Positions 25,640-34,687 of a stretch of DNA of 41,885 nt are shown in pieces. The number at the start of each line of letters is the position of its first letter. The first letter of the stretch is position 1. Under the pieces are notes generated by a model, which was not told where the DNA came from, made no database searches, and was given only the letters and a program-made list of their open reading frames with translations. Source of the stretch: Chloroflexota bacterium (GTDB lineage: Bacteria > Chloroflexota > Anaerolineae > Anaerolineales > E44-bin32); assembly GCA_022561385.1 (NCBI GenBank), contig JADFRG010000024.1, positions 1 through 41,885 of the forward strand, read 5' to 3'. The position numbers and the translations under genes were made by a program.

Positions 25640-26371
25640 ATGCTCCAAGAATACTACGTAGCGACACCGGTTGGCGGGCACGCAACCCTCGGACCCAGAA
25701 GAATCGCCAAGCAGCTTGGTTTGATCGCTGCGCTACTCATCCTGATCAACATCGTGGCAGGTGTGGCCCACGTGCTGGGTGGAAATCGCTACTACGATTT
25801 GGCGCGGATGTTTATATTGGATGGAGAGAACAACATTCCAACCTTTTTTTCCTCGCTCCTGCTCTTGGCGGCCGGCCTGGTCTTGGCAAGTATCGCGGCC
25901 ATCAAAACTCAAGAAGCAGACCGATACGCTCCCCACTGGCGGGCATTGTCAATCATATTCGTCATCCTCGCCTTCGACGAGATGGTCTCCCTGCACGAGA
26001 TGTTCAATTATCCGATCCGGCAATTGCTGGGCGTCGATGGGGTGCTATTTTTCGGCTTCGTTGTACTAGCCATACCTCTGGTCATGATCCTGGCCATCAT
26101 TTACGCAAGGTTTCTGATTCATCTACCGTCGCATATCAGACGGATCTTCGTCCTTGCCGCAGTGTTATATCTGGGAGGCCAGATTGGCGTCGAAATGCTT
26201 AGTGGGGTCTATTTCGAGAGCAACGGGTCAACCACTGTGGCTTATCTTCTGATAACGACGGTGGAAGAGTCGCTGGAATTCTCGGGCATCATCCTGTTCA
26301 TTTACGGACTGCTCAGCTATGCCGCCCGCAATCTGCGCGAAATTCGACTCAGTTTCGAAGAGGCGGGCTGA
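25640..26371 (+). CDS. Polytopic membrane protein of unknown function
   Basis: A 243-aa protein with about six hydrophobic segments (residues about 28-47, 67-90, 100-118, 131-155, 167-183 and 200-228). Acidic and His residues at membrane borders stand out, for example FDEMVSLHEMFNYPIRQLLG (about 113-132) and the TTVEESLEFSGI segment, which could bind a metal or cofactor. It is the only plus-strand gene between 2.6 and 40 kb and stands alone. Possible start ATG at 25640 with GAGG 14 nt upstream. I do not recognise the family. Confidence 0.75.
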   Translation: MLQEYYVATPVGGHATLGPRRIAKQLGLIAALLILINIVAGVAHVLGGNRYYDLARMFILDGENNIPTFFSSLLLLAAGLVLASIAAIKTQEADRYAPHWRALSIIFVILAFDEMVSLHEMFNYPIRQLLGVDGVLFFGFVVLAIPLVMILAIIYARFLIHLPSHIRRIFVLAAVLYLGGQIGVEMLSGVYFESNGSTTVAYLLITTVEESLEFSGIILFIYGLLSYAARNLREIRLSFEEAG

Positions 26372-26417
26372 GGTTCGCGAAGTTTAACCCGTGTAGAACC
26401 CTTCAAACCGAAGAAAT

Positions 26418-26972
26418 CTACAGGCAGACTTGTGTGGGGGCTGGTGGGCGAGCCCACGTCGATGTTCCTACGCGCTCACGCAGTAAGCGTGCCTTGATTT
26501 CGCTTGGTGCGAGAGTCAGCTGCGTGAGGTCGGCGGCTTGCATCAACCGTTCGCCGGTCGTGTACAGGAAGGAGAAACGCCGCCAGGCTCGAGAGGGAAT
26601 CGGCGGCGAGAGTTCCAGAATAGGCCCCAGCTGCATCTTAAAGTAGGGTTCGTCTGCTCGCTTATGGTCGGTCTCCTGGAAGAGCAGTTCCCGGCGCGTT
26701 CTTAACTCATACCCACGCACCTCGGTCAGGTAACGCACCGACCAGCGGTGTTCGCCAAAAGAGGCCGGAAGATAAAACGCCAACCAGTCCACTCGTATCG
26801 TCCGCGGCGCCGTCACCAGCGGGATTCGATACCAGCCCAGAGTTTGCGCCAGCTCCAAGTCGCGCGGGGTGTTCAGGATAGCCACGAGCACCAGCTCGTC
26901 GGCTCCCGGTGGGACTTCGTCCCATCCATGGGTTGATATCTTGCGGGTGGATGTCATCGGCATGTTAAGCAT
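26418..26972 (-). CDS. Conserved-looking hypothetical protein
   Basis: A 184-aa soluble protein without a known domain that I can name. It is rich in aromatic and Arg residues, e.g. TLGWYRIPLVTAP (43-55), VDWLAFYLPASFGEHRWSV and SRAWRRFSFLYTTGERLMQAADL near the end. A promoter-like TTGACC-N17-TATGCT overlaps the first ATG (26972), so the used start may be the ATG at 26963 or 26957. It is the only gene between the terminator at 27014-27040 and the convergent plus-strand gene, hence a single-gene unit. Confidence 0.7.
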   Translation of the reverse strand: MLNMPMTSTRKISTHGWDEVPPGADELVLVAILNTPRDLELAQTLGWYRIPLVTAPRTIRVDWLAFYLPASFGEHRWSVRYLTEVRGYELRTRRELLFQETDHKRADEPYFKMQLGPILELSPPIPSRAWRRFSFLYTTGERLMQAADLTQLTLAPSEIKARLLRERVGTSTWARPPAPTQVCL

Positions 26973-26996
26973 AGATCATTTGTTCTATGCGGTCAA
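26968..26996 (-). promoter_or_regulatory. Promoter-like sequence before the 26418-26972 gene
   Basis: Minus strand TTGACC (26996-26991), 17-nt spacer, TATGCT (26973-26968). The -10 covers the first ATG of the gene, so a start a few codons downstream is more likely. Confidence 0.45.
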
Positions 26997-27013
26997 CTCC
27001 CGCTACCCCTGTT

Positions 27014-27040
27014 AATTGAAACCTCCCCTTTCGGGGAGGT
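27014..27040 (-). terminator. Terminator of the carbamoyltransferase-ABC-PLP operon
   Basis: Minus strand: ACCTCCCC-GAAA-GGGGAGGT, a perfect 8-bp stem with a stable GNRA-type loop, then TTCAATTAA. The U-run is weak. It lies 25 nt after the stop of the PLP enzyme gene, the last gene of the operon. Confidence 0.65.
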
Positions 27041-27064
27041 CGTCGGTGAGAAAGAGCGCGCCTG

Positions 27065-28525
27065 TTAGGCCTTGGCGACTCGCGCATTAAATTCATCGAT
27101 GAGCTGGTCGATCTGCTCCACCTGTCCCTGTGTGTCGGTCCAGTAATGCTCGTCGTACCATTGGGCCATGATCTCCTCGTAGGTCCGGCCCTGTTGTTCC
27201 ACCCAGGTGAAGTATTTCAGGTTATGGATTCGACGACGGTCAGTGTAGCGAAGCTCAAGAAGGTTTTCGGTTGTGAGCCCGTGCAGATATCGGGCAAAAT
27301 CGCCCGCCGCATGCAGATCGGTGTACTCGCCATGCTCCTGGCGCATCTCTTCCAGACGGCTCTGATAGAGATCCATCGAGTCGGTAAGCACCGTGATCAC
27401 AACATCCTGACTTCCCAGCTCGTAATACTTGGCGAACTTGATCGCCATAGATAAATTGGCGATCCCGGAGAAGCCAAACAGATCAAGTGACTCCACGGTA
27501 GCTTCGGGGACGCCCTGCGATGCGAGGTAACTTTGGCCGGCCGGCTCATTAAAGAGGCGCGCCAGGTGCACAATCACGTTGTCGTCCAGATCGATCACCA
27601 TGTCCGTATTTTTTACGTTGTGAATCCAGGGCACGTGTTTATCCCCGATGCCTTCGATCCGGTGGGCACCAAATCCGTTCTCAAGCAGGGTCGGGCACTG
27701 TGAGGCTTCTCCGGCGGCGATTTTGCTCCTCGGAAACTGCTGCTTCAAGAAATCCCCGCAGCCGATCGTACCCGCCGAGCCGGTTGTAAGGGTGACCCCC
27801 CGAAATTCATCGCCCGGTCCAAGCTCTCGCTCGAGCACTTCCAACATGGCATTCCCGGTTACTTCGTAGTGCCAGAGGTAATTCCCGAATTCCTCAAACT
27901 GGTTGAAGATCATCAGATCTTCTCCCGATTCGCGCAGCTCCCAGGTTTTGTCAAAAATCTCTTTCACATTGGACTCGCTGCCGGGGGTTTTGATCACCTC
28001 TCCCGCGATGTTGGCCAGCCAATCGAAGCGTTCCTTGCTCATCCCCTCTGGCAGGATCGCCACCGATCGAGCTCCGAGCAAAGCCGAGTCGTAGGCGCCC
28101 CCACGGCAATAGTTGCCTGTGGAAGGCCAGACTGCCTTCTGGGTCGTCGGATCGAATTGGCCAGTCACAAGGGAAGGCACCAGGCAGCCAAACGCCGCGC
28201 CCACCTTATGTGCCCCGGTCGGGAACCACCTGCCTACCAGCGCCAGGATCCGGGCTTCTACTCCGGTCAGACTGCTGGGCAACTCGATGTAGTTCACTTC
28301 CCCGAATCCACCTCCGGTTTCGACGGGTTCGTTCTTCCAGGTGATGCGGAACAGATTCAAAGGATCCACATCCCACAGCCCGATCCGGCCGAGCCGGTCC
28401 CGGGTGGGTCCCGAAATTTTTGCGGGATCCTTCATTTGGGCGAAGGTGGGGATGACCACGCCGCGCTCCTTTGCCCGAGCGGCGGCTCGCACGAGCCGAT
28501 CCTCGTGCATCGTGAGGTCGATCAT
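27065..28525 (-). CDS. PLP-dependent fold-type II enzyme of unknown substrate
   Basis: A 486-aa protein of the cysteine synthase/threonine dehydratase superfamily. The PLP lysine is likely Lys107 in PTGAHKVGAAFG; WPSTGNYCRGGAYDSALLG (133-151) is the substrate/cofactor loop and TTGSAGTIGCG a phosphate-binding Gly-rich turn. The N-terminal MKDPAKISGPTRDRLGRIG and the long C-terminus (after about 400) are unlike cysteine synthase. The E. coli purine region has the PLP enzyme YgeX (diaminopropionate ammonia-lyase) at a similar place, but the motifs here do not look like YgeX, so an equivalent role is only a possibility. It starts 2 nt after the glycosyltransferase stop and ends the operon. Confidence 0.82.
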   Translation of the reverse strand: MIDLTMHEDRLVRAAARAKERGVVIPTFAQMKDPAKISGPTRDRLGRIGLWDVDPLNLFRITWKNEPVETGGGFGEVNYIELPSSLTGVEARILALVGRWFPTGAHKVGAAFGCLVPSLVTGQFDPTTQKAVWPSTGNYCRGGAYDSALLGARSVAILPEGMSKERFDWLANIAGEVIKTPGSESNVKEIFDKTWELRESGEDLMIFNQFEEFGNYLWHYEVTGNAMLEVLERELGPGDEFRGVTLTTGSAGTIGCGDFLKQQFPRSKIAAGEASQCPTLLENGFGAHRIEGIGDKHVPWIHNVKNTDMVIDLDDNVIVHLARLFNEPAGQSYLASQGVPEATVESLDLFGFSGIANLSMAIKFAKYYELGSQDVVITVLTDSMDLYQSRLEEMRQEHGEYTDLHAAGDFARYLHGLTTENLLELRYTDRRRIHNLKYFTWVEQQGRTYEEIMAQWYDEHYWTDTQGQVEQIDQLIDEFNARVAKA

Positions 28526-28527
28526 GA

Positions 28528-29496
28528 TTACCTGTCTTCTTCTGCCAGCTCCGCTGGCTCTTCACGCAGGATGTACAGGGGACGGTTTTTCGCCTCGTCA
28601 TACAGCCGTCCGATGTACTCCCCAAGGATTCCCAGGGAGATGAGCTGAACGCCTCCCAGGAAAAGCACCGCGATGAGCGTGGTGGCCTGACCGGATAACT
28701 CGGCCTTTCCTGACAACCGAAGATAAACCACAATCGGAATAGCGACGATGGCGAGCGCAGCAGAGAGGAAACCGAAATAGGTCGCGAGCTGCAGTGGAAA
28801 ATAGGAAAAGCCCGTAATGGCGTTGATCGCAAGCCGAACCATCTTGCGGAACGGATACTTGGTCTCCCCAGCTCGGCGGGCGGCACGTTTGTAGGGAATT
28901 CCTATCTGCCGAAACCCAACCCAGGCGGTCATCGCACGCGGGAAACGATGGTGTTCACGCATTGTCTTGAGTGCGTTCACCACCTTGCGATCCAGGAGCC
29001 GAAAGTCGCCCGCGTCGGGCGGGATCTCGACCTCCGTAATGCGGTTGATCACCCGGTAAAAGGCGGAGGCGGTGGCGCGCTTGAACCAACTTTCTCCCTC
29101 CCGCTCCGTGCGTACGGCGTAAACCACTTCGTAACCCGCCCGCCATTTCTCAGCCAGCTCGGAAATAAGCTCAGGAGGATCCTGGAGATCGGTGTCGATA
29201 ATCACTACCGCCTGCCCACGGCTGAAGTCCAATCCGGCCGTCACGGCAATCTGATGTCCGAAATTGCGCGAAAAGAGCACCGGTCGGACCCGAATATCAT
29301 CGAAAGCCAGATCGCGGATGATCTCCGACGTCCCGTCCGTGCTTCCGTCGTCCACCAGCACTAGCTCCCAAGGCTCGCCGATGGCCTCCATGGCGGCCCG
29401 CACCCGGTCATAGAAATCACGAAGCGTTTCGACCTCGTCGTAGACCGGCCCGACGACCGAGAAAGTCGGCTTTTCGTTCGTTACTTTGGTTTCCAT
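28528..29496 (-). CDS. GT2 polyprenyl-phosphate glycosyltransferase (GtrB/DPM1-like)
   Basis: A 322-aa membrane glycosyltransferase. GT-A domain with VDDGSTDGT (48-56), LFSRNFGHQIAVTAGLD and the metal/acceptor motif DTDLQDPPEL (101-110). Two C-terminal membrane spans (about 235-258 and 270-296) end in LGEYIGRLYDEAKNRPLY, as in GtrB. It would load a sugar from a nucleotide sugar onto undecaprenyl phosphate. The role seems out of place in a catabolic operon; only tight spacing to the PLP gene (2 nt) ties it there. Confidence 0.9.
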   Translation of the reverse strand: METKVTNEKPTFSVVGPVYDEVETLRDFYDRVRAAMEAIGEPWELVLVDDGSTDGTSEIIRDLAFDDIRVRPVLFSRNFGHQIAVTAGLDFSRGQAVVIIDTDLQDPPELISELAEKWRAGYEVVYAVRTEREGESWFKRATASAFYRVINRITEVEIPPDAGDFRLLDRKVVNALKTMREHHRFPRAMTAWVGFRQIGIPYKRAARRAGETKYPFRKMVRLAINAITGFSYFPLQLATYFGFLSAALAIVAIPIVVYLRLSGKAELSGQATTLIAVLFLGGVQLISLGILGEYIGRLYDEAKNRPLYILREEPAELAEEDR

Positions 29497-29624
29497 CCGA
29501 TTTTCATGCCCGGCGATAGGATATGCGAATCCGAGTTAATAGACACTTGCTCGAGTTCTCTCTCGATCGGACGCAGGCTTTTGATTTGGCCACGTACGCC
29601 GCGATTAGGCTTATGGCCGAAGGG

Positions 29625-30869
29625 TCAGGAGACCACATCGCGCAGCGCCTTTAGTGTCGGCTCGATCACCGTGGCCTCGCCGGCCGCGCGCATGGCAGCC
29701 GGAACGTCCTTGAGCCCGCTGCCGGTGATTACCACTACGATCCGCTCATCAGATGCCACCAGGCCCCTCTCGACCGCCGCCTCTAGGCCGGCGTAGGCCG
29801 CCGCCGCCGCCGGCTCGGCGAAGATAGCCTCGCGACCCAGTGTGCGGATCGCCTCCAGAATGGCTCCATCTTCGACGGCAATCATTGCCCCTTCCGTTTC
29901 CCTTACCGCCCGCAACGCCCGTAACCCATCGCGCGGCAGATCGACCGAAATGCTGTCGGCCATCGTGTGTGATTGAACAGGCTGGATTTCCTCCGCACCG
30001 GCTTCAAAGGCGTTCGTCACCGCCGCCGATCCGATGGATTGAATGCCATAGAGCCGGGGAATGTGATCGATCCAACCCAATTCAGATAGATCCTTGAATC
30101 CTTTATGCAAACCCGTGATGATATTTCCGTCACCGACCGAGACGAAAACTGCCTCCGGAGCTTCCCATCGATCGGCCCCGGATGGGGAGAGCTGTTCGCA
30201 AATCTCAAAGGCGGCGGTTTTCTTTCCCTCCGTGGTGAAGGGGTTGTAGCCGGTGTTGCGACAATACCAATCAAATTCTTGCGCCGCCTCCAGCGAAAGG
30301 TCGAAGGCCTGGTCGTAGTTGCCATCCACCAGAATGACTTGAGCCCCGTAGATCAGCAGCTGCGCCACCTTGGCTTCCGGCGCGGTGGACGGCGCCAGAA
30401 TCACGGCCGGCACGCCGGCCGCGGCCGCCATTCCGGCCAGCGCGGCCCCTGCGTTGCCGGTGGAGGCCGTTATGATGGTTTTTGCGCCGATCTCTACGGC
30501 GCGGGCCACCACCACCGCGCTGGCTCGGTCTTTGAAGGAGGCGGTCGGGTTGCGCCCGTCGTCCTTGAACCACATCGCCTTCAGTTTCAGGCCTTCTGCC
30601 AATCGACCGGAACGAATCAACGGCGTCCAGCCCACTGCCCAGAGCTGCGTGCCCTGATTGCCGGGATCTCCGACCGGCAGCAGGGGCAGGTAGCGCCAGA
30701 TGGAGGGCTCGCGCTGGGAGGAGATCGAATCCACGGAGGCGGAGGCTCGAATGGCAGCATAGTCGAGCCGCACGTCCAGATTGCTCCCATCTTCCGGGCA
30801 GGTGTAGGTTACATCGGCGGCGCCGTACTGCACTCCGCATTTCGAGCACTGGTAGCCAATGAAATTCAT
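29625..30869 (-). CDS. Threonine synthase-like PLP enzyme
   Basis: A 414-aa fold-type II PLP protein of the threonine synthase family (O-phosphohomoserine to threonine). It has an N-terminal Cys-rich stretch (Cys8, Cys11, Cys24), Lys113 in NPTASFKDRAS as the PLP lysine, ASTGNAGAALAGMAAAAG, and SVGDGNIITGLHKGF. It may be the housekeeping enzyme, or a paralogue recruited to an amino acid made by the catabolic pathway; its place directly after the ABC importer permits the second reading. I leave the symbol empty for that reason. The 128 nt after it (29497-29624) show no clear signal. Confidence 0.85.
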   Translation of the reverse strand: MNFIGYQCSKCGVQYGAADVTYTCPEDGSNLDVRLDYAAIRASASVDSISSQREPSIWRYLPLLPVGDPGNQGTQLWAVGWTPLIRSGRLAEGLKLKAMWFKDDGRNPTASFKDRASAVVVARAVEIGAKTIITASTGNAGAALAGMAAAAGVPAVILAPSTAPEAKVAQLLIYGAQVILVDGNYDQAFDLSLEAAQEFDWYCRNTGYNPFTTEGKKTAAFEICEQLSPSGADRWEAPEAVFVSVGDGNIITGLHKGFKDLSELGWIDHIPRLYGIQSIGSAAVTNAFEAGAEEIQPVQSHTMADSISVDLPRDGLRALRAVRETEGAMIAVEDGAILEAIRTLGREAIFAEPAAAAAYAGLEAAVERGLVASDERIVVVITGSGLKDVPAAMRAAGEATVIEPTLKALRDVVS

Positions 30870-30946
30870 CAGGGAGTCAGCCTAGGTTGTGGGATGGATC
30901 GAAGTCAGCCACACGCGCGCTGTCGGATCGACCCCGAGACCGAGAA

Positions 30947-31915
30947 TCATAGGCCACGCTCTCCGCGAACGTAGGGCAGGCCCAGGGCCGCCGGCGCACC
31001 GATTCGCTTGCGCAGTGCCTCGCGTGAGGCAATGATGAGCACCACAATGACGAATACAAACGGCAGCATCTGTAAGAAGAATCCGTAATAGGGGTTGAAG
31101 AAGAATGGGTTTCTGATCCCGAGCAGCAGCTGCGGGCCCTGGATATCGAGGATCGTTCGACGCAGCGCTCCGAATGCGTACGCCCCGAAGGCAGCCCTCC
31201 AGGGATTCCAGGCGGCGAATATCACCAGCCCGACCGCGATCCATCCCAACCCACCCGTCGTCAGCTCACTAAACCATCCCGGGGATACCGCCAGGCTGAT
31301 CGTGGCGCCTGACAAGCCTGCCAGTAGGCCGCCGACCAGCACATAGATATATCGCTGTCGGTAGACGTTGATGCCCATCGCATCCGCGGCGGACGGGTTC
31401 TCGCCGACTGCACGAAGGTGCATTCCTGGACGGGTTCGGTTGATAAAGAACCAGGAGAACGGCACCAGCATATAGCCCACGTACGCCAGGACGCTTTGAT
31501 TAGTGAAAAAGATCGGGCCGAGGACGGGAACTGGGGACAGAATGGGAACAGTTAGCCTAGGCAGCAATGAAATCGTTCCGGCCTTGCTGAGTCCCTCTCC
31601 GAACACGAGAGCCAGGCCCACGCCCAGAAAAGTGAGCGCCAGGCCGCTCACCACCTGGTCTGCCTGGAAATGGATCGTGACCACGCCATGCAGCATCGAA
31701 AGTGCGCCTGCGGCCAGCATCGCCCCAACGATCCCCAACAAGCCGTTTCCCGTTGCAACGGTGATACTGAAGGCGCTCATCGCGCCGATAAGCATCATTC
31801 CTTCTAAACCCAGATTCATGATGCCGGACCGTTCGGCGAAAATCTCTCCGAGGGTGGCGAATAGCAGCACGGTTCCCGTCGCAATCCCGGCATGAAGGAT
31901 GATGATCGGATCCAT
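30947..31915 (-). CDS. BMP-type nucleoside ABC transporter, permease 2
   Basis: A 322-aa inner-membrane permease of the BPD_transp_2 family with about eight to ten spans. LGEIFAERSGIMNLGLEGMMLIGAM (about 22-46) is the segment typical of the second permease in BMP/YufQ-type nucleoside importers; GLALTFLGVGLALVFGEG and RAVGENPSAADAMGINV (the EAA-like loop that meets the ATPase) follow. It stands 8 nt after permease 1. With the lipoprotein, ATPase and permease 1 it forms a complete importer for nucleosides or related heterocycles. Confidence 0.92.
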   Translation of the reverse strand: MDPIIILHAGIATGTVLLFATLGEIFAERSGIMNLGLEGMMLIGAMSAFSITVATGNGLLGIVGAMLAAGALSMLHGVVTIHFQADQVVSGLALTFLGVGLALVFGEGLSKAGTISLLPRLTVPILSPVPVLGPIFFTNQSVLAYVGYMLVPFSWFFINRTRPGMHLRAVGENPSAADAMGINVYRQRYIYVLVGGLLAGLSGATISLAVSPGWFSELTTGGLGWIAVGLVIFAAWNPWRAAFGAYAFGALRRTILDIQGPQLLLGIRNPFFFNPYYGFFLQMLPFVFVIVVLIIASREALRKRIGAPAALGLPYVRGERGL

Positions 31916-31923
31916 AAGCTGCC

Positions 31924-33048
31924 TTACGCGGGTCGCCGTACGAGCCGGATGTGATAGCGCAAAAATACTTCGCTCGCGATCAGCATGAACAGGATGATCC
32001 CCTGGATGAGACGCGGAATTCCCGAGGGCTGAATTTCGCGGCCGGCCAGGATCAATCCTCCAAACAGAATTGAAACCGGGATCACCAGCAGCGGATTTAG
32101 CTTGGCCAGCCAGGCAATAATGATCCCCGTGAAACCGTAGCCGGGCGAGATCGATCCCTGCAATCGGTGGATGACCCCGGCGATCTCAGACATCCCGCCC
32201 AAACCCGCGATGCCGCCGGAGAGCATCAAGATCAGTACGGTGTTGCGCGTGATCTTGATGCCCGCGTATTTGGCCGCGCGCGGATTGTCACCGATGAGAC
32301 GGATCTCATATCCCCACAGGCTGCGGAAGAGGATGTACCAGGCAATGATCGCGACCCCCACCGCGAGGATGAAGCCAGCGTGGGTGGTAAGCCCTCTCAT
32401 AATCGGGAATTGGTCGGCCAAATCTGAGATCCGCGGCAGCCAGGCGGCGCGCTGAAAGGTTCGCGTCATTTGGAAACCGCCCTCGCTCCAGACGCCAAAG
32501 ATGAAGTAGTTAACCAGCGCAAACGAAATGTAGTTCAGCATCAATGTCGTTATGATTTCGTTCACTCGCAAACGCGCCTTTAGAATGCCGGGGATGAATC
32601 CCCAAGCTGCGCCAAACAGCGCTCCGCCAACGACCATAGCGGCCAGCGTCACGAGCCGTGAGGCGTCTTCGGAGACCACGCCGGCCAGGATGACGATGCT
32701 CGCCCCTAACGCCCCCATGAAAAACTGGCCCTCGGCCCCAATGTTCCAGAGCTTCATCTTGAAGGCCACTGCGCAGGCGGTACCGGTAAAGATAAGCGGC
32801 GTGGCCTTGACCAGCGTGTCTGAAAAGACACCCAGGCTGCCAAAGGCTGCCCCGGCGATATGCGCATAAGCTCGAAATGGATTTCCGCCGACCAGGGCGA
32901 GCACCACCGCGCCCATCACCAAGGCAAGCAGAACCGCCACAACAGAAACCAGCAGTGCCAGCCAGCGCGGGGAGTCCATGCGAGGTTCAATTTGCAGTAC
33001 CAGCGGAAAGCGAAAGGAACGACGGGCACTCGAGGGAGTCGCAGTCAT
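31924..33048 (-). CDS. BMP-type nucleoside ABC transporter, permease 1
   Basis: A 374-aa permease with about ten spans. TPLIFTGTACAVAFKMKLWNIGAEGQ (about 84-109) and the loop RLIGDNPRAAKYAGIKI are hallmarks of the YufP-type first permease. The ATG at 33048 overlaps the ATPase stop (ATGA), showing translational coupling. It pairs with the permease at 30947-31915 as a heterodimeric channel. Confidence 0.92.
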   Translation of the reverse strand: MTATPSSARRSFRFPLVLQIEPRMDSPRWLALLVSVVAVLLALVMGAVVLALVGGNPFRAYAHIAGAAFGSLGVFSDTLVKATPLIFTGTACAVAFKMKLWNIGAEGQFFMGALGASIVILAGVVSEDASRLVTLAAMVVGGALFGAAWGFIPGILKARLRVNEIITTLMLNYISFALVNYFIFGVWSEGGFQMTRTFQRAAWLPRISDLADQFPIMRGLTTHAGFILAVGVAIIAWYILFRSLWGYEIRLIGDNPRAAKYAGIKITRNTVLILMLSGGIAGLGGMSEIAGVIHRLQGSISPGYGFTGIIIAWLAKLNPLLVIPVSILFGGLILAGREIQPSGIPRLIQGIILFMLIASEVFLRYHIRLVRRPA

Positions 33049-34571
33049 GCCGCCCGCTCCTTACTACTCGATCTGGAACCGCCGGTCATCAACAGCCCGA
33101 CCTTCTCCGCGTCGGGTTCGACCCCATCCGCGACGATCTCACCCTCGTAGATGACCACGATCCGATCGCTGAGCGTGAAGATCTCTTCCAGCTCTTCCGA
33201 AATGAGAAGGATGGCTGCGCCCTGTTCGCGCTGCTCCAACAGCAGCTGCTGCACACCCTCGATGGCCCCCACATCGAGGCCACGCGTGGGCTGCATTGCG
33301 ATGAGTAGACTGGGTTCGGAGGACAGTTCTCGCGCCAGGATTACCCGCTGAAGATTGCCCCCGGAAAGGTTTCGGGCGGGTGTCTCTACACTCGGCGCCA
33401 GGATCGTGTATTCACTCTTGAGCCCTTGCGCCATCTCTTGAGCCGCCCCGCGATCCAGAGAGGTTCCTCTAGCGATAGGAGGTTCACGATACTTCTTCAT
33501 GATCACGTTGTCGGTGATGCTTAGATTGGGCGCGGTGCCCACGTGGGTCCGGTCTTCTGGGATGTGGGCCACCCCCAAATCAATGGAGGTCCGGGCATGC
33601 CGATTAGTGACTTCCTTTCCGTTCACGAGGATGCGGCCACCCGTGCAGGTGCGTAGCCCGGTAATGACTTCTCCCAGCTCGGATTGGCCGTTGCCGGCCA
33701 CACCGGCCACCCCTACGATCTCGCCAGAGCGCACCTTGAGATCGATACCCCGCATCGCCGGAAGACGCTTATCGTTATCGGCGCTCACCCCCTGCAGTTC
33801 CAACACGACCTTGCCAGGTTCCCTCTGTGTTTTTTCCAGCTCGAAGAGCACCTTGCGGCCGACCATGAGATTGGCCAGCTCGGCCTTTGAGGTGCTCGCG
33901 GGATCGATGCCAGCCGCGGTGACCCTACCCTGCCGCAGGACCGTGATCCGATCCGCAATGGTCATCACCTCATTCAGCTTGTGGCTGATGAAAACGATCG
34001 ACTTGCCTTCTTCAACCATCGACCGCAGCGTCTTGAATAGCTCCTCGATCTCCTGCGGAGCGAGAACAGAGGTCGGCTCATCCATGATCAGGACTTCAAC
34101 CCCCCGGTAAAGCATCTTCAGGATTTCAACCCGCTGCTGCTCGCCGACCGAGAGCTGCCAGATTTTTACATCGGGGGTGACCTGCAGTCCATATTGCTCC
34201 CCAATCTTGGCCATCTGCTTGTCGTAGTGCGAGAGGCGCATGAGAAACCGGGGCTCGTCGAGGCCGAGCAGGATGTTCTCGGTGACGGTCTGGGATTCGA
34301 TCAGCGTGAAGTGCTGATGAATCATTCCAATGCCAAGGTCGATCGCATCTCTTGGCGAATTGAAGCCGACGGGATTCCCGCGCACGAGGATGGTTCCAGC
34401 TTCAGGCCGGTAGAGACCTGCAAGCACGGTCATCAACGTACTTTTGCCGGCTCCGTTCTCACCCAGCAGCGCGTGGATCTCTCCGTGGCGGAGCTCGAAA
34501 TCCACGTCCTCGTTGGCGATCACCCCAGGAAATCGCTTGGTGATCCCGCGCATTTCAACGAGATTGTCCAT
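33045..34571 (-). CDS. BMP-type nucleoside ABC transporter, double ATP-binding protein
   Basis: A 508-aa protein with two nucleotide-binding domains. First domain: GENGAGKST (37-45), signature LSVGEQQRVEILKML, Walker B VLIMDEPTSVL. Second domain: a degenerate Walker A in GVAGNGQSELGEVITGL, signature LSGGNLQRVILARELS, and LLIAMQPTRGLDVGAIEG. Degeneration of the second ATP site is normal in this sugar/nucleoside class. It starts at ATG 34571 with GAGG 5 nt upstream. A strong hairpin lies between it and the binding-protein gene. Confidence 0.94.
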   Translation of the reverse strand: MDNLVEMRGITKRFPGVIANEDVDFELRHGEIHALLGENGAGKSTLMTVLAGLYRPEAGTILVRGNPVGFNSPRDAIDLGIGMIHQHFTLIESQTVTENILLGLDEPRFLMRLSHYDKQMAKIGEQYGLQVTPDVKIWQLSVGEQQRVEILKMLYRGVEVLIMDEPTSVLAPQEIEELFKTLRSMVEEGKSIVFISHKLNEVMTIADRITVLRQGRVTAAGIDPASTSKAELANLMVGRKVLFELEKTQREPGKVVLELQGVSADNDKRLPAMRGIDLKVRSGEIVGVAGVAGNGQSELGEVITGLRTCTGGRILVNGKEVTNRHARTSIDLGVAHIPEDRTHVGTAPNLSITDNVIMKKYREPPIARGTSLDRGAAQEMAQGLKSEYTILAPSVETPARNLSGGNLQRVILARELSSEPSLLIAMQPTRGLDVGAIEGVQQLLLEQREQGAAILLISEELEEIFTLSDRIVVIYEGEIVADGVEPDAEKVGLLMTGGSRSSSKERAA

Positions 34572-34596
34572 CGCACCTCAGTGCTAACGCCACCCG

Positions 34597-34621
34597 GGCG
34601 GCGCCGTCACCGCGCGCCGCC
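34597..34621 (-). repeat. GC-rich hairpin between binding protein and ATPase genes
   Basis: GGCGGCGC and GCGCCGCC form an 8-bp stem with a 9-nt loop on the minus strand, without a following U-run. Such hairpins after binding-protein genes often slow 3' decay and keep that protein in excess over the membrane parts. Confidence 0.55.
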
Positions 34622-34687
34622 TGGGTTGGTTTCTGTATTCTGCTACTGCGTTGGAGCGAGCCTGCACGTCACAGGCTCTGACTAGCT

